Both the position numbers and the translations under genes were made by a program. From positions 15,465,441 through 15,529,440 of the forward strand of contig JABBOT010000007.1 of assembly GCA_016165875.1 (NCBI GenBank): a DNA stretch of 64,000 nucleotides, written 5' to 3'. Below are positions 1 to 10,537 of this stretch, one piece after another (the stretch's first letter is position 1; each line of letters opens with the position of its first letter). The stretch is from Acanthopleura granulata (Eukaryota; Mollusca; Polyplacophora; Chitonida; Chitonidae). Below the pieces are notes generated by a model that did no database searches, was not told the origin of the DNA, and saw only the letters and a list, made by a program, of their open reading frames with translations.

Positions 1-2
1 CG

Positions 3-974
3 ATCGGAGCTCCACGTGTGATTTACTTAGGTCATGTCATTTCTGAGTCTGGCGTGGAGACCGATCCGCAGAAGATGGAAGCTGTGCGAGAATGGCCTAC
101 GCCAGTGGACCAGACTGATGTACGCAGTTTTCTAGGGCTGTGTAATTACTACAGGCGGGTTGTAAAGAATTTTGCTGAGATCGCTGCTCCTCTCCACGCA
201 CTAACCCAGAAGGGGAAGACATTCACTTAGGATGGAGTTGCAGAAGAAGAGTTTCAAATCTTGAAGCGGAAGTTAACAACTGCTCCTGTTCTGGCCATGC
301 CTGATCATCAACGCCCGTTTATACTGGACACTGATGCCAGTTCCTTTGGCATAGGTACTGTTTGGTTACAATGGTTCGAGGATGGAGAGAGGGTAATTGC
401 CTATGCGAGTCGATCCCTATCAAGGACAGAAAAAGAGTATTGCGTTATTCGCCGCGAGTTGCTGGAGGTCGTTTACTTTGCGAAGTACCTACGACATTAC
501 TTCTACGAGAGGAAGTTCCTTCTGGGGACGCACCATGGCTCGCTGCTTTGGATGACGCCGTTTCGAGAACCAGAAGGACAGCTGGCACAATGGATCCAAA
601 CCCTTTCTGCGTATGAATTTGACATTGAGCACAGGCCTGGACACAGGCATGGCAATGCTGACGCTCTCAGCCGGAAACCTTGCAAGCAATGCGGAATGAA
701 TCTGCGTGGCGACTCTGTACGTTTGATTGGTGCCCAGTCAGCTAACATGAAGTTTGCACAAACGCAGAACGATGACCCAGAGCTATCAGTTGTGATGGAT
801 TGGGTAACTGCTGGAATAAAACCTGAGTGGGACGATATCTGCTCCATTTCCCAAACTGCAAAATTTGGGCTGCTTTCCAGAACCCAGAAATCCACGAATC
901 ACTACTTTTGCCTCGCTGGGTTGATGGTTCTTTCAGTGTGTTACGTCGACTACTTGTTGTACCATTGGCGTTGA
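3..974 (+). pseudogene. pol: gypsy pol fragment: reverse transcriptase C-terminus and RNase H
   Basis: The first part carries the RT thumb signature (YLGHVIS, then SFLGLCNYYRRVV and IAAPLHALT). In the same frame there is a TAG at 228-230, where a Trp is usual in the family, so one point mutation broke the frame. RNase H follows with LDTDAS, a conserved Glu in RRELLEVV, and NADALSR near its end. The usual TDH motif reads THHGSL here, so one catalytic Asp is replaced by His. The frame is lost again near 850-900. It belongs to the same element as the integrase that follows. It is non-functional as it stands. Confidence 0.9.
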
Positions 975-2055
975 AGAAGAAAGTCCTGCGTGAGTGCCAT
1001 GACAGCCCGACAGGCGGACATCTAGGTGTCAGAAAGACGATAAGTAAAATACGTCAAGCGTACACGTGGCTGGGCCTAACAGAAGAGGTCAGATAGTAGT
1101 GGCACAGTTGCGATACCTGTAGCCGACAGAAGGCAGGTGACTAACGGTCAGGCGGCAAACACCAAGGCCTGATGACTGGTTGTCCGGGTGAACGTATTGC
1201 TATGGATCTGTTGGGGCCGTTACCTGTCACTACTCGTGGTAACAGCTATGTGCTCGTGATCGGAGACTACTTCACTCGATGGAAGGAAGCTGTGGCCCTC
1301 ACCAACCAGGAGGCAGAAACTGTGGCACAGGCGGTGGTCGAGCATTATGTGTCCCGATTCGGAGTGCCGTTACTGATCCACGCAGATCAAAGGTGCCAGT
1401 TCGAGAGTGAACTGTTCCAAGGGATATGCCGCGCCCTCGCCATGAAAAAGACGAGAACGACGGCATACCATCCTCACTCTAATGGCCTTATCGAAAGGTT
1501 TAACAGGGCACTGGCGCAGATGCTCAGTGCGAGCATAATCAGAAACCCTACTGACTGGGATCTGTACATTCCACTGGTCCTGCTAGCGTACCGTGCGAAG
1601 GCTCACAAATCTATTGGTTACTCACCGAACAAAATGATGCTTGGGCGGAAAGTGACTTTGACGCCACATCTGTTACTTGGGGCCCCGCCGCATCAAACAG
1701 CTGATCCTGTTGACTGGGTTAGCTTGCTTTGTGGCAACCTAGCATCCATTTACCAAGGCTCCAGGGAAGCCACTGGACGTGAGTTAGAACGCAATAAGCG
1801 GACATATAAGCGAGCCAATCAATACCTGTTGCCTGTGGGATCTCATGTATTTGTATACACATCGGTGACACAGGAATGCCAACACCGCAAATTCCAAGAC
1901 CGTTGGACGTGCCCCTTCATTGTTAAAGGGCGGTGACGGACGTCACTTACTGTATCGAAGATAAGAATGGGTGTGAGCAAATAGTTCATTTTGACATACT
2001 AAAACCCTGCTATGTACGTGAGGTAACCAGTGACGAATCTTCATCAGGCGAGTAA
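827..2055 (+). pseudogene. pol: gypsy pol fragment: integrase
   Basis: The zinc-binding domain is recognisable from ECHDSPTGGHLG and SKIRQAYTW, followed by the second half CDTCSRQKAG in a broken stretch around 1110-1140. The core domain (1172-1936) has MDLLGPLP with the first Asp, IHADQ with the second Asp and LIERFNR with the Glu, so the DDE triad is still present. The C-terminal domain changes frame near 1930 and ends with a VHFDILKPC motif typical of gypsy integrases. Several stops and at least two frame changes make it a pseudogene. It runs directly into a spacer and then a zinc-finger ORF at 2366. Confidence 0.9.
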
Positions 2056-2365
2056 GGCGATCTCGAGTCTAGAGGAGAATCCGAGCAGCCGTGTCCTTTT
2101 CCGCTGGTACAGGCGATTCTTAAGGTTGTTCACGGGCGCAGACATCACTCTGGAAGTGACACCGAACAGTGTCACGAACGCAAACCCAACCATACCCGTG
2201 GTCGAATAGATCGCAAGCGTTTCGAAGACTATATATAGAAGACGACTGATGCTGTCACGAGCTTGTCACGATATAGGTTCATTGCTGCTCATTAACTACT
2301 CATGATGTATTGTATTAGTATAGTCACCTTTTGTTTTATCCATTCTTATTACTTTCAGATAAACC

Positions 2366-2951
2366 ATGCCGAAGTCCGACAGTAAAAGAGATCGCTCCCC
2401 TGTAAGAGTTGAGGCTAGAGAGTACTGCCCCTTTTGCCCTCACCACTACCGCCACAGACGCCACCTGCGGGATCACATCGGAGGTGCATATGAGTGGTCG
2501 GAAGGCGTAGCTTATCCGCCTAGTCCTAAAGGGGGCGAGCCTGCAGTGCCTGTAATGAAACCAGTGTGGGAGTCTTAAGCTGTAGCTGCGGTCCCCATTG
2601 TGAAGAGCAAGATGGGGAGCTTTAGCAAGGTGGTTTCTGCAGGACCCACGGAGGCAAACATATCAGATGACGGAACAGTGCCTGTTCTTGAGCTTGACAG
2701 CCCACAGGGTTCTTTCCTTTCAGATGTGGCTACCAACAACGAATTATACCGAGGCGCCTGAACAGACAACGGCGCAGACACAGACGGATTCCCCTTGCCC
2801 TGACCTGGAGGAATCCAGCGGGCAAGCCAGGACCAAGACCCCAGATATCCAGTTTGAATCACCATATGCAACGCGCGGTATCCAGACTGGACGAGCGCCG
2901 TCCAGCGAGAGTAGGAGTTCGAGGAGTTCACCCGCAACGGGAGGGGCGATG
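2366..2951 (+). pseudogene. zinc-finger and TQT/GIQT-motif protein downstream of gypsy pol, broken
   Basis: I do not recognise the family. An ATG at 2366 follows a strong splice-acceptor-like ttattactttcag (ending at 2360). The first 70 codons are basic (MPKSDSKRDRSPVR) and contain a C2H2-like finger, CPFC then Y, L and H at canonical spacing, but the last His is missing. The frame stops at 2576-2578, continues without Met to a stop near 2761, and an overlapping frame (2667-2951) carries TTAQTQTDSP, PDIQFES and RGIQTGR. The pieces look like one acidic, Gln-motif-rich protein broken by one stop and one frame change. It could be a third ORF of the gypsy element, the start of a second copy, or a captured host exon. 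Confidence 0.45.
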
Positions 2952-2959
2952 TGATCAGG

Positions 2960-4689
2960 CGCGCAAGGAGATTCTGGAAGTGGGAAGAAGTTCACCATCT
3001 TCTTTGAGCGACCAACCTCAATTTCTAGTTCCTAAAAAGGCAGTTGTATTTGTGATGACGGTACAAGTCGTGTATGGGGCCTGATGGTCCTGTGAGTTGT
3101 AATTGACTCACATAATTCTATGGAATGTGCCTGAGGACAGCCGAGGTTAGGGCGAGGACGCCTGACGTCGGAGGCGTGAGTAGTCTTACGAAGTCGCTGT
3201 GCATCTCTTATACGCCACACGCGGCCAAGCCAGTTTACATTTCTCTTGTCAGTGAACCTGCCAAGAGGACGAGTCCTGTGCAAACACCGTCCATTTTTTG
3301 TGCCATCAATGGTCTATGTAATGCAGTGGAGGCATGGAAGGTGGAAGACTCACTGCCTATCTGAAAAACTCGAACCTAGACGCTATATTATGGAAAAAGG
3401 GTTCTGGAAGACTATAGCAATTTGTGTGAAAAATCAAAGCACTCGTCGGATCACTTGACATTTGTTACGTAACCGCATTTTGTACGAACAAACCCGCTGC
3501 GATGGCATGTCCTGGAGTGCGTGCGCAATGTATACCCAGTCTCTCGTTCCACCCCCTGCCAAATTCATTATTAAGATCCAAAGTTGATCTGTGAAGTGGT
3601 GTTTCAAATTTTGACTGTACGTCAAAACTGGCCCAAAACTTTGGTCCTATGCAGTCACAAAATCAGCTACAAATCACAACATGGAAAGAGTGTTTCTGCT
3701 GAATCTAAGGCATTGTCACAAAGGTATTAGCTGCATAGATAAAAGCACAATGCATGTATCCAGAACGGCGAAAAAAGTACATGCACATGCACCACGCTCA
3801 AACTATAAATAACCAGCACGTATTTAAACTTACAAGTTTACAGGAGCAGGGCAGGAGTATGCTATCCCCTCACAGCTAGACGCCTGTGGAGACCTCTATC
3901 ACATAGAACTTATATAGAGCGAATCTGCTTGTCTGGCAAACTGTACAGGATTAATACCTTTAAGCAAGCTTCCCAGCCAGGGATGAATCACGCGCCAGTG
4001 TCGACTCACACAACCTCCGAGTGCCCGGCGGGCATCGAAACAAAATGAATATTTTTTTTTCATATCTATATTACATATCCATGGCGGATACCTCTATGGG
4101 TGACTTCTCAGATAAGAAAATTTGCAATATCAATCAAGTTTTACCGTAGAGAAAATATTTATATGTGCAAATCCGAAAGACTTCCACACCCCCTCATCCC
4201 CAACACATCAGAGCTACCGAATGCCATCTATAACATTCTATATGGGACAGATTCCACACATTTGACTGAAATCAAAATGTAGATACCGGTATTCAACACA
4301 TTTTAAATTTTAGAGCGCAAGAAGTTGAAACTGTAATAAATTTGGATCGACGAAAATAATTATGAGCTATTTCCAATTTTGAGCTAACAACTAGGCAAAC
4401 CTAGGGTTCAAAAACGTTAACTTTTTAAATCTGTGTATGTCATCTGTAAACCTGTATACCTAATCTTTCAAGAATGTGAAAAGAACTGTACCTAATGTAA
4501 ACCCCAGTATCAACTCTGGCCACTGTACACCCCTGTGGGGACAGTGTGTGGGAGTGGCTGGATGTTCACTAAGGCCATAAATTTTGCGCTGGTGGACACT
4601 CCTTGCTCCCACCCCACCCGGAGAGAGGGGGGATGAGATTTATTGCCCTACCGGTCTGGTTTCCTGAGGGGTTAGAGACAAAGGTTTGC
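2960..4689. other. intergenic, no gene seen
   Basis: Only short unrelated open frames occur here. The left part (to about 3450) may still be retroelement sequence, since it is GC-richer than what follows. The right part is AT-rich and carries no recognisable motif. Confidence 0.5.
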
Positions 4690-4774
4690 CTCTTTCTCCC
4701 TGGGCATCCGAAGAGTTAAGAAGTGCACTTCCACAACAGCCTTTATTCCAACCACTATCCTCTGTATTTAGGTA
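4690..4774 (+). repeat. 84-bp segment, copy 1 of a dispersed direct repeat
   Basis: The segment from ctctttctccctgggcatcc to ctgtatttaggt is repeated at 6300-6384 with only a few substitutions. Similarity ends abruptly just after tttaggt. In this copy the sequence continues as gtaagaact, a good 5' splice site. The flanks of the two copies are unrelated. Confidence 0.75.
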
Positions 4775-4880
4775 AGAACTAGCCCTGGAGGCCTCAGAAT
4801 GTAAGTATGACTGCAAGATAGAGTTAATGTTATTTGTTGAAAAGCTTGAGCCATGTGGGATCACTATATGTGTATTTTGA

Positions 4881-5067
4881 GTATTTGTGTGCAACAAGTG
4901 GGTACATATATATATATATATCCCCTTTGCTTCAAATCCTTTGTGTAAATGAATGCCCTAGCAGTGCTTTAGTTTTTCAGTATTTGTGTGCAGCAAGTGG
5001 GTACATATATATATATATATATATCCCTTTGCTCCAAATCTTTTGTGTAAATGAATGCCCTAGCAGT
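4881..5067 (+). repeat. tandem duplication, unit about 100 bp, with (AT)n cores
   Basis: Two units (from 4881 and from 4980) each read gtatttgtgtgcarcaagtg, then a TA microsatellite, then ttgctycaaatc and gaatgccctagcagt. The TA tract differs in length between units, as expected of a microsatellite inside a segmental duplication. Confidence 0.8.
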
Positions 5068-5069
5068 TA

Positions 5070-6299
5070 TTTATACTGTTCAAGTGATGCTCACTTAACC
5101 GACTCAGTTTAGGATTCTTTGCACTTGGACATTTGTTAAAAAAACAGAGAGTATTACTCTGTTACTCCATAGCTGGTCTCCTGGTATTATTTGTGGAAGT
5201 TTACATGTACTGCAGTTGTAAAGCAATCTGTAGCCCTTAGTGTGCTTTCGGAAATTAGTTGCAAAACCATGAGGTCTTTGTGTGCAGCTACATGTGGTCA
5301 CATAGGCCTATAAGGTAACCTTTAATTCAGGCATGGGTCAAAGGGTAAATTTCCGTCCCACATCTGGCAGTAATTAACTCTAGGACTGTGAACAGGGCCT
5401 GGCTCTTTGGTGAAATTGGTCTCGTCCAAAGCTGCCTTAGATGATATATATGATAGCTCTAGTCATGCACACAGTTCTAATACTGTGATAGGTGAATATA
5501 TATTCAGATTGTTTCATATTCACAACATTATTTGTCCACGCTAGTGTTATATGTATTAGCCATGTTCCACATGTGCTCAGTTGTTTATACATACTCACAC
5601 ATTTAAGACGAGACATAGATTCATTGCATTTGCCTTCACTGATCACATACTGTTAGGGATTTGTTTGTCATTCACATGTAGGACATGACTTCTATAGATA
5701 TTCTCCTCGTGTAAATGCATGTTGTTTCTTTGAGGGTTTAAGTTCCACATTAATATAGAATAGCATGTCCCTGGTATACATGTTTGTTATGTTGTGTGTA
5801 GTGACTATCCTCAATTGTATATATTCTATAAGTATATGTATGTACTTACTATGTGCATGATTGGACGAGGCGCTGTTGACATATGCTACCTAAATTGTCT
5901 ATGCAGGAATAGTACTGTGCAACCACCGCTTGGTTGTAATCTTGGTATAATAGCGTATGTTTTGCAACACTGGCCAATGTTGCTGATGCTAATTGTTTAT
6001 ACCGCTTTTGTTCCGGGTGACGCGGGCCCGTTGTTTTACGACGTTGCAGTTCAGCCATGTATAATTCGGCTGTTTGCAAGTTGGTGTTGTCGCAGTTGTT
6101 TACCAGTACAAAGCAAATGTCGGTCAGTTGTTAAGTCCAATCATCCTTTGTCTGGTTATACTTTATTTGTGAGTATAGGGATAACCATGTGCATTGCTCA
6201 CTGTGTTATTTTCCACTTATGTTATTTGATTTTGTAAGTGATGCATCTCTTCTGAAGTTTGTTTTGTTGCAATACTTTTACACGCGTTTAAAACCGCGC
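5070..6299. other. intergenic, no gene seen
   Basis: The open frame at 5794-6237 shows no domain, a Cys- and hydrophobic-rich composition and no conserved pattern, so I do not call it a gene. Nothing else was found. Confidence 0.4.
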
Positions 6300-6660
6300 C
6301 CTCTTTCTCCCTGGGCATCCGAAGAGTTAAGAAGTGCACTTCCACAGCAGCCTTCATTCCAACCACTATCCTCTGTATTTAGGTTGACTCGGATGTCCAC
6401 AGCACGCAAGACCCTTACCACAGTTTAGGTCACTCAAACTGGCGTGTGGAGATTGAGCATTCTTTCTACCTGTCCCCTTCTTTCCTTCTCTTTCCTTTCT
6501 ATCAATAAACCTGTATTTTACTGCAAGGTATTTTCAGTGAGTTGGTTTTGTTTCTTTCAAGCTGATTCTACAAAGGATTTGTTAGCGCACAAACTTGCCC
6601 AGATTACCGTGAGACAGTCCGGTGGTAGTAATTCACCGCACACACAGGTGTTACACTAAG
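6300..6660 (+). repeat. 84-bp repeat copy 2 followed by LTR-like or 3'-end-like sequence
   Basis: Copy 2 of the segment at 4690 occupies 6300-6384. It is followed by a pyrimidine-rich run, an AATAAA polyadenylation signal near 6504 and a GT-rich stretch. That arrangement is seen at gene 3' ends and in the R/U5 part of LTRs. No partner LTR was identified. Confidence 0.45.
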
Positions 6661-7794
6661 AAAGGAAAGCAAGCACAATATCAGTCGTTAGGCGTTGTAC
6701 GTGTATATCAAAGCTGCCTTTAGTACCTACGATTCTTCCAAATAATGTGACATCATAACCATTGTTCGACGTCCTTGAAGTGACTATACTTTGTGACATA
6801 AACAGGACAAAATGCATAGTCACATATTTAATCGCGGGGTGAAGTATTTCTGACGTGCCCTGTCCGAAGTACAGGTCAGAGGTCGGGACCCCTTATACAG
6901 GATATATAACGTGTTAGATTTATAACGGTTTTCGCGCAGGCAGAGAATTTACTGAATTCACATCGCTTTACTTGAAGATTACTTAGCTTCTTTCGAAACG
7001 ATGAAAGTGGACGTATTATACCGAATCAGTGTTAATTCCTTAGATCTCACAGTTGGCACCACGGTGATTATGAGGGATGTAGAGTTTCTTTCCATGTATC
7101 ATACATTGCACGGCGTGGTTCATTTTCCCACCTTTCCTACATATCTAAACAAGTCGATCCCAGGCTTTGTCAGAACACCCAATTCTCTGGTGTAACGCTG
7201 AAGTGCTTCTGAACTAATGAATTGTATGAGGCGCTCGTGCATTATAGATTGCACAAGGTCGTTTTCATCCACCTTAAAGGCAAAATTTACACACCTGTAA
7301 ATGGGAAACGGTAGATACATTTATACGGATATGGTAAACCACCGCTCATCTCCACTATACTTGACAAATGTTCTGATTAGGCCTAGAAGAGGTTTTCAAG
7401 GTTGTCACCATTGTAGTTTCCTTAATTCGTAAGAAACTAAAAAAACTCCGATACGACTGGCTTGTTTATAATGAATCTATAGTTTCTTTACACATAATTT
7501 CTAAAACACACAAAAAATTTTCTGAAAAGGATAGAACAGCCTTGGAGAAAAGACTTTTTATAGAATTGTTCGAGAAGAAGGAAAATACCCTTGATATAAA
7601 CTTCACAGGATGTATGTTACATAGTGCTAAATACTCTTTTCGCACACATAATAATTACTAAGGATTATACTGAGTAATTCTTTAGTTATTAAACTATACT
7701 TTAGATCTACTTCATGTTAGTTTTCCGATGTAACACTGTGCAGACACCGTGATGCTGACATCGTGTGAGGGTGGGTGGAAGGCGGGGGGGGGAT
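6661..7794. other. intergenic, no gene seen
   Basis: AT-rich sequence with short open frames only. No motif, repeat or RNA gene was recognised. Confidence 0.4.
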
Positions 7795-7837
7795 CTTTAT
7801 TTCTTTATTTTATTGGGCGGTTTACTCAAGAATATTT
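7795..7837 (+). repeat. SINE family A, 5' part, split by the Penelope-like insertion
   Basis: The T-rich head (ctttatttctttatttta) and the family motif gtttactcaagaatattt are present, then the element stops. The rest of the SINE resumes at 10202 with a repeat of tcaagaatattt, the target-site duplication of the insertion between. Confidence 0.85.
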
Positions 7838-10201
7838 TACACCAGAACATGTCTTTCTTATGGATATACAACTTCTTGGTTTATTATCACGACGTTTCGA
7901 TGTAGATACTAACGTCGTTATCAAGTGAGTGAAATCAAGACATCGACACTCTTAAATATAGCAAGAAGAGATACAAGTGTCATATGTAGAACAATATTCA
8001 GGGGGATTAGGCTCGATGGGGTTCCAGGTCAGTTTGGAGGATTAACAGGTCATAAGCTGAGGGAAGGTAAATCCCTTGATCTCTGTTGAGGCTAGGTTTT
8101 AAACTCTTAATCTCGATGGCTTCTTGTAGTTTACGCTTTTTCCAGTTGGGTTGATTAGAGTTTAGTGTTCTGACTGTGTTCCACTTGATGTTGTGGTGTG
8201 GGTTTTCTTGGATGTGGTCACTTATGGCGGATTTGGAATCAGATTTTTCGACAGATGACTTGTGTTCTTTAATTCGGGTTCCTAGAGATCTTCCCGTTTC
8301 TCCGATGTAGGATGCGTTGCAGTTGCATTTTATTTGGTATACAACTCCTTTGTGTGGTGAGGGCTTAGTGGCTCTCCTCTTCCCTGTGGCATGGAGGAGT
8401 GATTTGAGTGTAGTCTGGTTGTTAAAGGAGGTTTCTATTCCTGTGGATTGTTTTAATAGGCGGACAATTTTGTGGCTGGTTGGACCGATATATGGAAGGC
8501 TTACATCCCTGACTCTTGTCAGTAGGTTGGGTGGCGGGTGTATAACTTTCTGGATTGTTTTGTTGACTTTGTTTGCTGGGTATCCATTGTATTGAGTGAA
8601 GACCGCTCGCCGGTGTGCTATCTCCTCATCTAGGTCGTTGGTGCAGATGTGCGTGGCTCTCCTAGTGAGGGTTGAAATGATGTCAGTCTTAGTCTTGGGT
8701 GAGTGGTTGGACTTGTAGTGGATGTACTGATCAGAGTGGGTTGCTTTGCGATAGACTGTGGTTCTATTTACTTGGACGTCTAGGAAGGGTATTTCACGGT
8801 CTGTTTCTGTTTCCATTGTAAATTTCATGCGCTGGTGTTGAAAGTTCAGGTGGTCTAGTAACACGGTCGGATCATCGTTCTGGTATAGAGCTATAAAAGT
8901 GTCGTCGACTTTACGCATCCAGCAAATGGATTGGATAGGTGATGTCGACAGGGCTTTGTTCTCTAGTTCTGTCAGGTAGATCTCGGAGACTATCTGGGAG
9001 AGTGGGGATCCCATGGGGAGGCCATGAATCTGCTCGTAAATTGTATCACCCCACGTGAAGTATGTGGATGATAAGCAGTAATCTAGCAAGCGAACGATGC
9101 TTCCTGTGGATAGCGGGGTGACGGGTGGGTTGTCTGTTATATTTTGTTTGATCAGATCGAGAGCTAGGTTAGTGGGGACATTAGTGAATAGGTCGACAAC
9201 ATCATAGCTGACAAGTTGGCATGGTTCCTTTATCTGTCTAATTTTGTTGCAAAATTCTGCCGAGTGGTTTATAAAGGAGTCAGCTGCTTTGGACCATGGT
9301 GCCAGGATTTTGGTAACGAACTGGGCAGTGTTGTAGAAGACCGTTCCTCTTGAACATATCAGGAGTCTGGCTTTCACTGGGTCTTTGTGGATCTTGATGG
9401 TTGCGCGGGCATATGGTGGTCGTAGATGCTGTACAATTAACTTCCTTTGGGTTTCATGAGTGATCTCTCCATTAGCTTTGAGTTGGTTAATAAACGATCT
9501 GTGCTGGCGGTCGTATTTGTTGGTGGGGTCGATTTTTAGGGTTCGGTACGTGGATTCGTCTCCCAGTAGGTTGTCAACCAGTGTGTTGAAGGCCGATTTG
9601 TCAAGTATAGCAGTGGCTTTCCCCTTATCCGCTGGTGCTATGACTATGGATTTGTCTTCTTTCAGTTCTGTTATTGCTTTTCCCTCTTCTCTGGTTAGGT
9701 TGCTGTGTTGTGGTTGGGCTTTGTCCAGAAGGGTTGCTATCTGATGCCTCAGGTAGTCAATGTTGCCACCGGGAGCTAATTGTTGTAGACCATCTTCAAT
9801 GTTAATGATGAAGTCATCCTTTGGTACGGTATTGGTCGTTGAGACAAAGTTGAGTCCTTTGGACAGTAAGTTAAGTTGGTGGGGGTTGAGTGGTTTACTG
9901 CTTAAGTTGACGACAGTTTTAGAAATGAATTCTCTTCTGTTTAACTCTAACTGGTTTTGGCTGGCTGGGTTTACTGTGCTTCGTGTGAGGTTGTTGAACT
10001 TTTGCTGTTGCTTGAACTTAATTTGCAGGTTGAGAGAGTTGTTAGATTTGGTCTGTACTTGGCGTAGCTAGATGTACACATCTGGCTGTGTAGAAGCTGG
10101 GTGTACACATCTGGCTGTGCTTTCATGAGAAGTTGTATATCCATAAGAAAGACATGTTCTAGTGTACTTCCATCCCAACTTCTAAATGCCACTTAAACAA
10201 G
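7838..10201 (-). mobile_element. Penelope-like retroelement (EN+ type), 5'-truncated, with inverted tail copy
   Basis: The minus strand encodes a reverse transcriptase fused to a GIY-YIG endonuclease, the defining layout of Penelope-like elements. It is inserted in a SINE: tcaagaatattt occurs on both sides (7826-7837 and 10202-10213), a 12-bp target duplication. The 3' tail (complement of 7838-7876) recurs in opposite orientation at 10128-10166 with one mismatch, so the copy ends in an inverted duplicate of its own tail. Near the 3' end lies a perfect 8-bp inverted repeat (7889-7896 with 7911-7918). About 60 bp past the truncated ORF, tgtacacatctggctgtg occurs twice. Confidence 0.93.
8007..10067 (-). 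CDS. Penelope-like RT plus GIY-YIG endonuclease, open but lacking its N-terminus
   Basis: One open frame of 686 codons runs from just after a stop (complement of 10068-10070) to the stop at 8007. No ATG is present near the 5' end, and the frame already starts inside the N-terminal domain, so the start has been lost. Motifs in order: an N-terminal segment with LNLLSKGLNFVSTTNTVP, the Penelope marker IVIAPADKGKATAIL, ATIKIHKDP, RT motif A region YDVVDLFTNVP, LPMGSPLS, the catalytic VDD in RKVDDTF (a Tyr is usual where Lys stands), and then GVVYQIKC and SYIGETGRSLGTRIKEH of the GIY-YIG nuclease, with a terminal SLKPSLNRDQG. These elements copy themselves by target-primed reverse transcription. 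The frame has no stops, so the insertion is probably young. Confidence 0.92.
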   Translation of the reverse strand, partial: LRQVQTKSNNSLNLQIKFKQQQKFNNLTRSTVNPASQNQLELNRREFISKTVVNLSSKPLNPHQLNLLSKGLNFVSTTNTVPKDDFIINIEDGLQQLAPGGNIDYLRHQIATLLDKAQPQHSNLTREEGKAITELKEDKSIVIAPADKGKATAILDKSAFNTLVDNLLGDESTYRTLKIDPTNKYDRQHRSFINQLKANGEITHETQRKLIVQHLRPPYARATIKIHKDPVKARLLICSRGTVFYNTAQFVTKILAPWSKAADSFINHSAEFCNKIRQIKEPCQLVSYDVVDLFTNVPTNLALDLIKQNITDNPPVTPLSTGSIVRLLDYCLSSTYFTWGDTIYEQIHGLPMGSPLSQIVSEIYLTELENKALSTSPIQSICWMRKVDDTFIALYQNDDPTVLLDHLNFQHQRMKFTMETETDREIPFLDVQVNRTTVYRKATHSDQYIHYKSNHSPKTKTDIISTLTRRATHICTNDLDEEIAHRRAVFTQYNGYPANKVNKTIQKVIHPPPNLLTRVRDVSLPYIGPTSHKIVRLLKQSTGIETSFNNQTTLKSLLHATGKRRATKPSPHKGVVYQIKCNCNASYIGETGRSLGTRIKEHKSSVEKSDSKSAISDHIQENPHHNIKWNTVRTLNSNQPNWKKRKLQEAIEIKSLKPSLNRDQGIYLPSAYDLLILQTDLEPHRA

Positions 10202-10346
10202 TCAAGAATATTTCACCAACACGATGGTGGTCAGCATTATGGTGGGAGGAACCCGGGCAGAGCGCGGGCAACCCACGACCATCCGCAGGTCGCTTGCAAA
10301 TCTTCCCACGAATGGTCGGAGAGGAAGTCAGCCTGAGCCAGACTTT
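10202..10346 (+). repeat. SINE family A, 3' part, split by the Penelope-like insertion
   Basis: This resumes with tcaagaatatttcacc and continues through the family landmarks gtcagcattatggtggg, acccacgaccatccgcag and ggagaggaagtcagcctga. It ends before the TPMT 3' region. Confidence 0.85.
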
Positions 10347-10537
10347 CTTTGAAAGACGATTTTTAATATCAGCGTCTATTTACTTCCAAAATAAAACACA
10401 TGCAGTAGTGAGGGGTATAAGCGCGGAAATCTGTGGCCATCTGAGTCCGTGGCCATAGGTACAATAAATGCATTCATTCATATAGTAAGACAAGTGTCAC
10501 TAATGTTTGATTTTGATATCCTCGCGCCCGGGCCACG

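Larger units (their letters stand above)
1..2055 (+). mobile_element. Ty3/gypsy-type LTR retrotransposon, pol region, decayed, left end outside window
   Basis: The stretch reads through the end of a reverse transcriptase, then RNase H, then integrase, in the order typical of Ty3/gypsy pol. The coding sequence is broken by one nonsense codon (228-230), a frame change near 850-900, stops around 1095-1150 and a frame change near 1930. The integrase tail resumes in another frame and ends at the TAA at 2053-2055. No LTR pair can be shown because the 5' part lies outside the window. A TATA-like ctatatata at about 2229 lies downstream and could belong to an LTR, but this is not proven. Confidence 0.9.

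Noticed and set aside
5794..6237. 147-codon plus-strand ORF
   Set aside because: No domain, no conserved spacing, AT-rich surroundings and no splice or promoter support.
9375..9377. Penelope ORF start at 9377
   Set aside because: The codon is GTG inside a conserved run (ATIKIHKDPVKARL). The frame continues upstream to 10067.
8317..9744. Plus-strand open frames at 8317-8595, 9460-9744 and 9760-10071
   Set aside because: They are antisense to the Penelope-like RT/endonuclease frame, which has clear domains.
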